In this document: positions 46,025 to 53,799 of the stretch, piece by piece | Position numbering within the stretch: position 1 is the stretch's first letter | How the letters are laid out: each line of letters starts with the position of its first letter | Origin: Aliiglaciecola sp. CAU 1673 | GTDB lineage: Bacteria; Pseudomonadota; Gammaproteobacteria; Enterobacterales; Alteromonadaceae | Length of the DNA stretch: 64,000 bases | Direction of reading: 5' to 3' | Assembly (NCBI RefSeq): GCF_029223185.1 | Contig: NZ_JARHUG010000013.1 | Coordinates: 79,677 to 143,676 of the forward strand | Notes under the pieces: model-generated | What the model was told of the DNA's origin: nothing | Database searches by the model: none | The model's input: only the letters and a program-made list of their open reading frames with translations | Program-made: the position numbers and the translations under genes

Positions 46025-47656
46025 CTACTTCGAGAAAGCTCGTCCAAAGAAGTCATCCTCATTCCAGGTTGGGCGCTTATTATCATCGGCCAGGCTCAAA
46101 CCAATCTGGAAATTAACCTCGGCAAAACGCTTGGCGGCCTGCCAGTTAAAACTGTCATTCAGCTCGTCGGAGGGCTTGTGGTAATGCTTTTGAATAAACT
46201 CACCGAACTTCTTGGCGCCATCGACATTGGGATCCATGGATTTGAGGCCGGGTACCAGAAACACAGACGGGATCCCCTGCTTCACAAACATATAATGATC
46301 GGAACGGGTAAACAGTGCCTGTTCCGGCCAAGGGTCGGGGCTCAAGCTTAAGCCAGCCGCTTTGGCCGCCTCTGAAACCGTCTGCTGTAGCGAGCTGTGG
46401 TTGGCACCAAAGGCAATCACATCGGCAGATTCAAATGTCAGGATAGGCATATCCAGATTGACGTTGGCCACCATGGCATTCAGGGGAACGGTGGGCTGCT
46501 GGGCGAAGTAATCAGCGCCCAGCAAACCTTTCTCTTCTCCGGTAACGGCGACAAACAAAATGGAACGCTTAGGACGCATCGGCAGCTCTGCAAACAGGCG
46601 TGCCGTTTCTAATAGCACTGAGGTGCCGGTGGCATTGTCCATGGCACCGTTGTTGATTTTGTCTTTTAGCACGGTCTTGGCAAAACCGATATGGTCTGAG
46701 TGGGCACTGAATACCACATACTCATTTTTAAACACCGGATCGCTACCTTCCAGTATGGCCGCCACGTTGGGGCTACTGATATTTTCATGTTCGCTTTGCT
46801 TGGTGAAATCAATACGAGTCTTAAGGGCAAAGCCTTTGGGCGTGTTACCCTTTTCTAACTGCGCGTAGATGTCTTTAAGACTCATAGGCGCGTCTGCAAA
46901 TAGCTTGGCCGCGGCATCCTGGCTAAAGTAGGCATCGTTAAGCAATTCAGGGAAGGCCTCATGGGGATTGCCGCTTTTATCCAACCATCGCATCTTGGGC
47001 GTGTGCAGGTAGTTAAGCAGGGTTTGGTATGGGCGTACTTTTTCTGCCAAAGGCGTGCTGATGGTGATCATACCGATAGCGCCATTGGCGATGGCATGGC
47101 GGCTTTTTTCACTGCCCGAGCCAAAATGTGCGCCTTCCTCGCTGGGGAAAGACTCTGGTTTACCGGACAGCAACACCACCACTTTACCTTTGACGTCTAA
47201 GCCAGCGTAGTCATCATGTCCCAGTTCGGGGGCAACAATGCCGTACCCGGCAAACACCATTTCACCCTGCAGATGCGCCAGTGAAAAGGCCACACTGCCA
47301 GAAGTAATATAGTCTTTGGGATAGCTAAGTGAGATTTGCCCTTCTGGCCCTGCTAATGTGAGCTTGGGTGAAGACTGCACCAGATGAGACTGACGCAATG
47401 GCACGCGCTGCATATAAGTGCCATTGTCACCGGCAGGGGTCAATCCAAGCTGAGCAAACTGGCTGGCAATATACAAAGCCGCAATCTCATGGCCACGGCT
47501 ACCGGTGTCACGACCCTCCAGCAAGTCATCGGCCAAAAAAGTCAGATGGGCTTTGATTCGTGCGGCGTCGGCTTGCACATTTTGCGATTGTTGCGCCTGA
47601 GCAGAGCAAGACAGTCCACTTATCAGGGCAAAAGTGATTAACAATGATTTTTTCAT
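46025..47656 (-). CDS. Exported M28-family zinc peptidase with PA domain
   Basis: This 543-residue aminopeptidase-type enzyme has a signal peptide (MKKSLLITFALISGLSCSAQA). A protease-associated insert (about 130-270) precedes completion of the M28 domain, whose two-zinc site is made from FSAHSDHIG, GAMDNATGTS, TGEEKGLLG, LDMPILTFES and HYHKPSDEL. The ATG at 47656 begins a perfect signal peptide; the frame is open 34 codons upstream without that logic. A TetR regulator is divergent, 121 bp away. Likely peptide nutrition. Confidence 0.9.
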   Translation of the reverse strand: MKKSLLITFALISGLSCSAQAQQSQNVQADAARIKAHLTFLADDLLEGRDTGSRGHEIAALYIASQFAQLGLTPAGDNGTYMQRVPLRQSHLVQSSPKLTLAGPEGQISLSYPKDYITSGSVAFSLAHLQGEMVFAGYGIVAPELGHDDYAGLDVKGKVVVLLSGKPESFPSEEGAHFGSGSEKSRHAIANGAIGMITISTPLAEKVRPYQTLLNYLHTPKMRWLDKSGNPHEAFPELLNDAYFSQDAAAKLFADAPMSLKDIYAQLEKGNTPKGFALKTRIDFTKQSEHENISSPNVAAILEGSDPVFKNEYVVFSAHSDHIGFAKTVLKDKINNGAMDNATGTSVLLETARLFAELPMRPKRSILFVAVTGEEKGLLGADYFAQQPTVPLNAMVANVNLDMPILTFESADVIAFGANHSSLQQTVSEAAKAAGLSLSPDPWPEQALFTRSDHYMFVKQGIPSVFLVPGLKSMDPNVDGAKKFGEFIQKHYHKPSDELNDSFNWQAAKRFAEVNFQIGLSLADDNKRPTWNEDDFFGRAFSK

Positions 47657-47750
47657 CACAATATCCGAATTAACGAAAGACGCCAGTCTGGCATATTTTC
47701 GCTTTGTCGTCGCCCCTGCCTTGACTTTGCAACGGCTTTCACTAGTCTGA

Positions 47751-47766
47751 AAGAACATATGTTCTT
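47751..47766. promoter_or_regulatory. Perfect 16-bp palindrome, probable TetR operator
   Basis: AAGAACATATGTTCTT is perfectly self-complementary. It lies 11 bp before the TetR-family start and 94 bp before the M28 peptidase start, in their shared regulatory region. TetR proteins commonly bind such sites to repress themselves and a divergent gene. Confidence 0.6.
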
Positions 47767-47777
47767 AGGTTGAGAAT

Positions 47778-48350
47778 ATGCCTCGTAAAGCTTTGTATGA
47801 TGTTCCCACGGTATTGGATCTGGCCATGGATGTGTTGTTGGAGCATGGCTATCACGGCTCTATCATGGATGAAATTATCGCCCGTACTGATTTCAATCGC
47901 CGGGGCTTCTATCTGGAGTTTGGCAGTAAGCAAAACTTCTTGTACCGGGTGCTGGAAAGATATCAGCAAGAAAAGCTGGCGCCGGTTTTACGACATCTTG
48001 ATGATAATCAGGGCCTGAGTTCCATCGAGCATTTCTTTGCGGACTACGTCAAATTAGTTAAAGGCCGTGGCTGCTTGTTGATCAATTGCATTACTGAGTT
48101 GGGTGTGGATGACAAGCAAATCCGCGAAATGGGTCGGCATTATCTGGACAAATTGCAAATCAGCTTTATCGGTTGTTTGGAAAAGGCCATAGAGCATCAA
48201 CAGGTACGCGCAAATGTGCCGGTGGAATCCACCGCCTTGCAACTGACCTGCTATGTACAAGGCATGGCGGTTAACGCCATATTAGCCGGGCAAACCGACG
48301 AGCTGGCCTTGGCCACATCGGCCTTGCTCAGTCCGCTTTCGGGTCGCTAA
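47778..48350 (+). CDS. TetR/AcrR family transcriptional regulator
   Basis: This 190-residue protein has an N-terminal helix-turn-helix (LDLAMDVLLEHGYHGSIMDE, then TDFNRRGFYLEFGSKQNFLY) and a helical ligand domain with GRGCLLINCITELG, which resembles the subgroup that senses electrophiles or lipophilic compounds. Cys98 and Cys103 lie in this segment. A perfect palindrome precedes the gene. The divergent M28 peptidase may be a target; the ligand is unknown. Confidence 0.85.
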   Translation: MPRKALYDVPTVLDLAMDVLLEHGYHGSIMDEIIARTDFNRRGFYLEFGSKQNFLYRVLERYQQEKLAPVLRHLDDNQGLSSIEHFFADYVKLVKGRGCLLINCITELGVDDKQIREMGRHYLDKLQISFIGCLEKAIEHQQVRANVPVESTALQLTCYVQGMAVNAILAGQTDELALATSALLSPLSGR

Positions 48351-48422
48351 TGCTTTGTCTGCGGCTTGGCTTGCTACGGCGGCCTGGTTAAAATACATGG
48401 GTTTAATCCACTGCAGTAAGTT

Positions 48423-48746
48423 ATGAGCAAACCAGAACCCCTGTACCGCGTCCAATTTATTAACAATGCCGAACGCTATGAAGTCTATGTACGCCAGGTC
48501 AGCCAAGGCGCCATGTTCGGCTTTGTGGAAATCGGCGAGTTTGTCTGGGACACCCGCACCAGCCTGGTGGTGGATCCCAGCCAGGAAAAGCTTAAATCCG
48601 AGTTCGAATCTGTCCTGCGCACCTACATTCCTATGCATAATGTGCTGCGAATTGACGAAGTGAAGAAGCAAGGCAGCGCCAAGATCACCGAATTATCAGA
48701 CAAAATCACGCCTTTCCCGCGACCAATCTACACACCGAAAAGCTAG
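48423..48746 (+). CDS. DUF1820 family protein
   Basis: This 107-residue soluble protein matches DUF1820, a family spread in gammaproteobacteria such as Pseudomonas: LYRVQFINNAERYEVYVRQV, FGFVEIGEFVW, VVDPSQEKLKSEFE and SYIPMHN-like TYIPMHNVLRIDEV. No function is known. It is a single gene between the TetR and DUF885 genes. Confidence 0.85.
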   Translation: MSKPEPLYRVQFINNAERYEVYVRQVSQGAMFGFVEIGEFVWDTRTSLVVDPSQEKLKSEFESVLRTYIPMHNVLRIDEVKKQGSAKITELSDKITPFPRPIYTPKS

Positions 48747-48817
48747 ATTCAGCAAGCGTATCCATTCAGCAAAAATTGCCGTAAGCTAAGCAAAATGCCA
48801 ACTGGACGATAAGAGCA

Positions 48818-50551
48818 ATGCTGAAAAAATTATTATTTTCCTTTGGGTTAGTGCTTAGCACTGTGGTTCAGGCTGACGATAAGCTGGATGCGCTGTTAAG
48901 CGAGATTTGGCAGTTCGAACTGGAAATCGATCCGATTTCGGCCACCTCCTTAGGTGTGCATCAATATGACCATCTGCTGCCAGATGTCAGCGCCGAGGGA
49001 TTAGAAAAGCAGTGGAAGAAAGCAAAATCCTATCTCACTCAGCTAGACAAAATAGCCGGCAAAGAGCTGGATAGCACCAGCCGTATCAACTTGTTGATGC
49101 AACGTTATCGCTTGCAAGACCTGGTGGATCAGTATGAGTATAAGGCTCATCTGATGCCTATCACCTCCGAATATGGATTTCACAGCAGCTTGGCCTTTTT
49201 GCCTCGCACCAGTAAGTTTGGTGATGTAAAGGATTATCAAAATTATCTCTCCAGGTTAGAGGCTTTCCCCAATTATTTTCGTCAACAAATGGCGTGGATG
49301 CGTGAGGGCTTGCGCCTTGGCCTGACGCAGCCGCGTATCGTGCTGGAAGGCTTTGAAGAAACCGCCTTGGCCTTTGTCCATGACAATCCCAAGGACAGCG
49401 TTTTTTACCAACCTTTTGCTGATCTCAGCACCTTGCCAAAAGAACAAGCCGCTGCACTTCAAAAGCAAGCGTTGGCGGTTATTCAGGATAAGGTATTTCC
49501 CTCGTATCAAGCTTTCCACGCCTTTTTAGAAAATGAATATCTGCCACGCAGCAAATCTGACATTGCAGCCAAATCCTGGCCAAGGGGGGAAGAGTTCTAT
49601 CAGAACCGGGTGCGTCATTACACCACTACCTCGATGAGCGCCGAGGAAATTCACCAGTTAGGTCTGGAAGAGGTAAAACGCATTCGCGCCGAGATGAAAG
49701 AGGTGATGCAGGCCTCTGGCTTTAAGGGCGACCATGCGCAATTTATTGAGTTTTTACGTACCGATCCGCAGTTTTATGCCACCAGCGCCGAGCAGCTAAT
49801 CAAAGAAGCCACCTACCTGTCTAAGATGGCCGATGCCGCATTGCCGCAGCTATTTCACCTGTTGCCGCGTACACCATATGGCGTTGCCCCGGTGCCGGAA
49901 TCTATTGCCCCCAAATACACCACCGGGCGCTATATTTCGCCAAGCCGGGATGATCAGCCAGGTTACTACTGGGTTAATACCTATGCCTTGGATAAGCGCC
50001 CTTTGTATGAGCTGCCAGCCTTAACCCTGCATGAAGCTGTGCCAGGGCATCATCTGCAAATTGCGCTGGCTCGTGAAATGAAGCAATTACCACCGGTGCG
50101 TCGTTACACCTATATCTCTGCCTTCGGTGAGGGTTGGGGACTGTATTCAGAGTATTTGGGTAAAGAAATCGGCTTCTACAAAACCCCCTATGACAACTTT
50201 GGTCGTTTAAGTTATGAAATGTGGCGCGCCTGCCGCCTGGTGGTGGATACCGGCATGCATATGATGGGCTGGAGCCGCCAGCAAGCTATCGACTTTATGC
50301 TGGAAAATACGGCGCTCTCTGCCCATAACGTGACTACCGAAATCGATCGTTATATTTCATGGCCGGCTCAGGCGTTGTCTTACAAGATCGGCGAGATCAC
50401 CATTAAAAATTTGCGCGCCAAAGCCGAGCAGCAATTGGGTAAGGCTTTTGATCTGCGCGAATTTCACGATGTGATCTTGCAAAACGGCTCCATTCCCCTG
50501 GATGTACTGCGGATGCAAGTGGATAACTATTTGAAGCAAAAGGTGAAATAA
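48818..50551 (+). CDS. Exported DUF885 family putative metallopeptidase
   Basis: This 577-residue protein has a signal peptide (1-19, ending VVQADD) and the DUF885 fold: an alpha-helical body with His405-Glu406 in LHEAVPGHHLQIALA, and FGEGWGLYSEYLG, FGRLSYEMWRACRLVVDTG. These resemble the zinc site of M2/M3/M32-type peptidases. Peptidase activity is plausible but not shown for the family in general. It stands alone between two unrelated small genes. Confidence 0.85.
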   Translation: MLKKLLFSFGLVLSTVVQADDKLDALLSEIWQFELEIDPISATSLGVHQYDHLLPDVSAEGLEKQWKKAKSYLTQLDKIAGKELDSTSRINLLMQRYRLQDLVDQYEYKAHLMPITSEYGFHSSLAFLPRTSKFGDVKDYQNYLSRLEAFPNYFRQQMAWMREGLRLGLTQPRIVLEGFEETALAFVHDNPKDSVFYQPFADLSTLPKEQAAALQKQALAVIQDKVFPSYQAFHAFLENEYLPRSKSDIAAKSWPRGEEFYQNRVRHYTTTSMSAEEIHQLGLEEVKRIRAEMKEVMQASGFKGDHAQFIEFLRTDPQFYATSAEQLIKEATYLSKMADAALPQLFHLLPRTPYGVAPVPESIAPKYTTGRYISPSRDDQPGYYWVNTYALDKRPLYELPALTLHEAVPGHHLQIALAREMKQLPPVRRYTYISAFGEGWGLYSEYLGKEIGFYKTPYDNFGRLSYEMWRACRLVVDTGMHMMGWSRQQAIDFMLENTALSAHNVTTEIDRYISWPAQALSYKIGEITIKNLRAKAEQQLGKAFDLREFHDVILQNGSIPLDVLRMQVDNYLKQKVK

Positions 50552-50630
50552 ATTCCCTTTGGCCGGCGGTTTAATGCCTCCGGCCAATTGGGTAAACTAG
50601 GCGCCCTCAGCATAGGTTGGAAGTGGTTTT

Positions 50631-51140
50631 ATGGTGTTGGTGTCCTTGCTCGGATTGTTGGTTTTAACCCTGATCTATTTCGTGGTTCGCAGTCAAAATC
50701 TGCAAAGGCAATTGTATCAGTACAAAGCTGCGCAAAAAGCCGGTGAGGCACAGTTCCGTTTCACGCTAGGTAATACCAACTATCTGGCCCATGAACTTCA
50801 GCGCACCTTTGTGTCCAGACTCGAAAAGACCCATAGGCACGGGCTTATCAAGCAGGAAGACTATGATATTGCCCTGTTTATTCTCAGTAACTTCGCCAAT
50901 GTAGTGATGCTCTGCTGCGAAAAACAAGCCTCGGTGCAAGAGGCCGTTAATAGAACCCTGAACAAATCATCGATGCGTTTGGAAACTCTCAACCATTTCA
51001 TCAGTCAACAACCCAGCCAAATCAAAATGGTGTGGATCAAAAACCAGCTTAATGGCTACATCAGTGCCTGTAACCAGCTCAGTATGATGGGCCAGTTGCA
51101 GGAAGCAACAGCCGAAGAAACTGAAAAAGCGTCGGCTTAA
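50631..51140 (+). CDS. Membrane-anchored hypothetical protein
   Basis: I do not recognise a family. The 169-residue protein begins with a single membrane segment (MVLVSLLGLLVLTLIYFVV) and is otherwise helical and cytosolic or periplasmic, with AAQKAGEAQFRFTLGNTNY and a Cys-rich VVMLCCEKQASVQEAVN. GGAAG precedes the ATG. Its end overlaps the convergent EVE-domain gene by four bases. Confidence 0.6.
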   Translation: MVLVSLLGLLVLTLIYFVVRSQNLQRQLYQYKAAQKAGEAQFRFTLGNTNYLAHELQRTFVSRLEKTHRHGLIKQEDYDIALFILSNFANVVMLCCEKQASVQEAVNRTLNKSSMRLETLNHFISQQPSQIKMVWIKNQLNGYISACNQLSMMGQLQEATAEETEKASA

Positions 51141-51601
51141 TCTCCTGCCATCTGCAGCAAAACCTGCCACTCAGCGGCCTTCACCGGCATCACTGACAGA
51201 CGGTTGCCCTTTTGTACCAGCGGCATCTCCGCCAACGCGGGATTGGCTTTAATCTCCTTAAGGCTGAGCACCCGCTTAAACTGGCGTATAAATTTTACAT
51301 CCACCATATACCAGCGCGGTGTGTCCATTGAGCTTTTCGGATCGTAATATTTGGACTCAGGATCAAATTGCGAGGGATCAACATAGCCTTCGCGCACCAC
51401 CTCAGCCACACCAGCAATGCCGACGTTGTCGCAGCTGGAATGATAGATAAATACCTTATCCCCCTGCTTGATCTCATCACGCAGGAAATTACGGGCCTGG
51501 TAGTTTCGCACTCCATCCCAATGCTCGGTCTGATTGGGCCGTTTTTTCAGATCTGCGATGCCAAACACATCCGGCTCGGTCTTAAATAACCAATAGCTCA
51601 T
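51137..51601 (-). CDS. EVE domain-containing protein
   Basis: This 154-residue protein is a single EVE domain (PUA-like fold), related to human THYN1. It has SYWLFKTEPDVFGIADL, WDGVRNYQARNFLRDEIKQG and VFIYHSSCDNVGIAGVAEV. EVE domains bind modified bases in DNA or RNA. The ATG at 51601 has GGAGAGG 5 nt upstream; nine in-frame codons further upstream are not needed. It is divergent from imuA, sharing a 76-bp region that holds an SOS box. Confidence 0.9.
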   Translation of the reverse strand: MSYWLFKTEPDVFGIADLKKRPNQTEHWDGVRNYQARNFLRDEIKQGDKVFIYHSSCDNVGIAGVAEVVREGYVDPSQFDPESKYYDPKSSMDTPRWYMVDVKFIRQFKRVLSLKEIKANPALAEMPLVQKGNRLSVMPVKAAEWQVLLQMAGD

Positions 51602-51622
51602 TGTCCTCTCCCTAACCTGCAC

Positions 51623-51664
51623 TTGCACAAATAACAGGTTTAAATATACTGTACATATATACAG
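51623..51664 (+). promoter_or_regulatory. SOS promoter of imuA-imuB-dnaE2 with LexA box
   Basis: A -35 TTGCAC (51623-51628) and a -10 TATACT (51645-51650) are separated by 16 bp. The LexA box CTGTACATATATACAG (51649-51664) is a CTG-N10-CAG site very close to the E. coli consensus and overlaps the -10. It ends 13 bp before the imuA ATG. Confidence 0.92.
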
Positions 51665-51677
51665 CTATTTTATTGCT

Positions 51678-52373
51678 ATGAATCCCATACTCGATCATTT
51701 AAAAAACAAAGGCTGGCTGTGGCAAGCGGAATTTCGCCGCACCGCCTCTCAGGTTCCACCAACTGGCGGCTTCGAAGCGTTGGATCATCACCTGCCCGGC
51801 GGCCTGGCGGCCTATCCGGTGGTGGAAATCCATAGCCCCCCGGGCATCGGTGAATTACGCCTGTTGCTACCTGGCCTGGCGGCGCAAAGCCGACAAGACA
51901 ATAGATTGGTGGCCTGGATAGCCCCGCCCCATAAACTGAATGCTGAAAGCCTTCATCATGCGGGCTTGCCGCTTTTCCGTATGCTCATTATCCAGCCCCA
52001 AGACCCTAAGCAAGCCCTATGGGCAGCCGAGCAATGCCTGGGCAGTGGCGCTTGCCAATCGGTACTGTTGTGGCACGGCGATTTAGAAGTGGCCCAGCTG
52101 AAGCGCCTGCAACAGGCGGGCAAACAAGGCCAAGCCCAGCTATTTTTGTTTCGCACCCGGCAAAGCCTGAGTTTGTCACTGCCCGTTCCTTTAAGCCTGA
52201 CCCTCAGCGCCCATGCCACGGGTTTAAGCATTCGGGTCAATAAGTGCCGGGGCAGCTGGCCGCCTCCCCCTTTCGAGCTGGATCTGCGCAAGCGCTGGCC
52301 TTATCTGTGCCTGCAACAAGCTCCTCTGCCCCAAGACCACGGCAAGGTTATCCCTTTCCACCGGGCCAGCTAG
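51678..52373 (+). CDS. imuA: ImuA, SulA/RecA-like accessory protein of SOS mutagenesis
   Basis: ImuA is the first gene of the damage-induced mutagenesis cassette. The 231-residue protein has a RecA-like core: TGGFEALDHHLPGGLAAYPV, PPGIGELRLLLPGLA (a degenerate Walker A), LVAWIAPPHKLNAESL and a C-terminal RVNKCRGSWPPPPFELDLR. It probably links ImuB and DnaE2 with RecA. It is followed by imuB after 7 bp and preceded by an SOS promoter. Confidence 0.9.
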   Translation: MNPILDHLKNKGWLWQAEFRRTASQVPPTGGFEALDHHLPGGLAAYPVVEIHSPPGIGELRLLLPGLAAQSRQDNRLVAWIAPPHKLNAESLHHAGLPLFRMLIIQPQDPKQALWAAEQCLGSGACQSVLLWHGDLEVAQLKRLQQAGKQGQAQLFLFRTRQSLSLSLPVPLSLTLSAHATGLSIRVNKCRGSWPPPPFELDLRKRWPYLCLQQAPLPQDHGKVIPFHRAS

Positions 52374-52380
52374 GTGCATT

Positions 52381-53799
52381 ATGCAAGTCCTGTGGCTTTA
52401 TCTGGACTTTCTGTCCCTGCAATTGGACTCCCTCTATCAGGCACGACAGTCTGAAGACAACAATGTGCCCATCGTCCTGTTAGACAAACACGACAACCTC
52501 GTGGTGCAACTAAACTCAGCCGCCCAAGCCTGCGGGATCCGCAAGGGCATGGGACTGGGAAGCGCCGCCGCCTTGCACCGGGAACTACAGGTCATGGAAT
52601 ATCGCCGCGAAGTAGAAGTGGTTAAGCTCGAGGAGATCGCACGCTGGCTCTATACCTGCACCTCGGATATCAGTTTCTGGCCCCCCAACGGCCTGCTGCT
52701 GCGCATCCAGAATATGCTCTCCATGTATGGCGGCCTCACCTCTTACTGGCAAGCCATACAAGCGCGCCTGCAACCTTTGCAGCTAAGCTATCGCTATGGA
52801 TGTGGCCTGACGCCCTTAGCCGCAAGGATGTTGGCCAGGAGCGGTCAGGGAGTTATCAGCCAGGAATGCAATTTATTGCGCAGCCGGGTGGATGACTGTG
52901 ACCTGGAACAAACCGAATTAGACGGCAAAATACGCCATCAGCTGGCTCGTGTGGGTATCAAGCGGGTTGGGCAGTTAAGCGCTATCCCGCCCGGCGAATT
53001 GGCTAAGCGCTTCGATGTGCAGCTGGCTACCTACTTGGGGCGCCTCAATGGGGTGTTTCACCATCCGGTAGATTTCTATCACCCGCCCGAGACCTTTGTG
53101 CAGTACCTGGAGCTGATGTATGAGATTGAAAACAGCCAAGTACTACAACATCCCATTCGTCGTTTGTTGACCAACCTGGAAAACTTCCTGCGTCAGCGGG
53201 ATAAATTGACTACCGAGCTGCATTTTTGCTTGTCGCTACGGGATACCGATGCCCTTGAATTCAAGGTGCAATCGGCCCAAGGGGAATATCGCGCCGAAAT
53301 CTGGCTGGCGCTGACCAGCCTGAAGCTTGAACGGTTATCTCTCCCCCAACCCGCATACGCTATCCAGCTGTCGGTGAATCAACTATTGGAAAATAGCGGG
53401 CAAGAAAGCGATCTGTTCGACGGCCGTCGTGCCCTGCACTCACCCGCTCAGTTGCTGTCGCGCCTGCAGGCTAAGCTAGGGAAAGAAGCAATATGGGGTC
53501 TGGCCGCTCAGGATGACTTTCGCCCCGAGCATAGCAGCCGCTACATCGAGCCGCTGCAAGGCAGCGACACCATCCAATGGCCGATACCCTGTCTTCGCCC
53601 CAGTCTGTTATTCGAGCCGCCCCGCCCACTGACCGAGAAAGTCAGTCTGCTCCATGGACCCGAGCGCATCCAAACCGGTTGGTGGGATAGCCAGGATGTC
53701 TGCCGCGACTACTTCATCGCCCGCAGTGCCCAAGGTCAATGGCTATGGGTCTTTCGTACGCCACAAGCCAAATGGTATGCCCATGGGATATTTAGCTGA
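52381..53799 (+). CDS. imuB: ImuB, Y-family polymerase-like protein without catalytic residues
   Basis: ImuB is a Y-family polymerase homologue acting as a hub that brings DnaE2 to the beta clamp. The 472-residue protein keeps LWLYLDFLSLQL with Asp9 but lacks the SIDE catalytic motif: the corresponding stretch reads CTSDISFWPPNG. YGCGLTPLAARMLARSG and KRVGQLSAIPPGELAKRFD match family DNA-binding parts. It overlaps dnaE2 by one base (TGATG). Confidence 0.92.
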   Translation: MQVLWLYLDFLSLQLDSLYQARQSEDNNVPIVLLDKHDNLVVQLNSAAQACGIRKGMGLGSAAALHRELQVMEYRREVEVVKLEEIARWLYTCTSDISFWPPNGLLLRIQNMLSMYGGLTSYWQAIQARLQPLQLSYRYGCGLTPLAARMLARSGQGVISQECNLLRSRVDDCDLEQTELDGKIRHQLARVGIKRVGQLSAIPPGELAKRFDVQLATYLGRLNGVFHHPVDFYHPPETFVQYLELMYEIENSQVLQHPIRRLLTNLENFLRQRDKLTTELHFCLSLRDTDALEFKVQSAQGEYRAEIWLALTSLKLERLSLPQPAYAIQLSVNQLLENSGQESDLFDGRRALHSPAQLLSRLQAKLGKEAIWGLAAQDDFRPEHSSRYIEPLQGSDTIQWPIPCLRPSLLFEPPRPLTEKVSLLHGPERIQTGWWDSQDVCRDYFIARSAQGQWLWVFRTPQAKWYAHGIFS

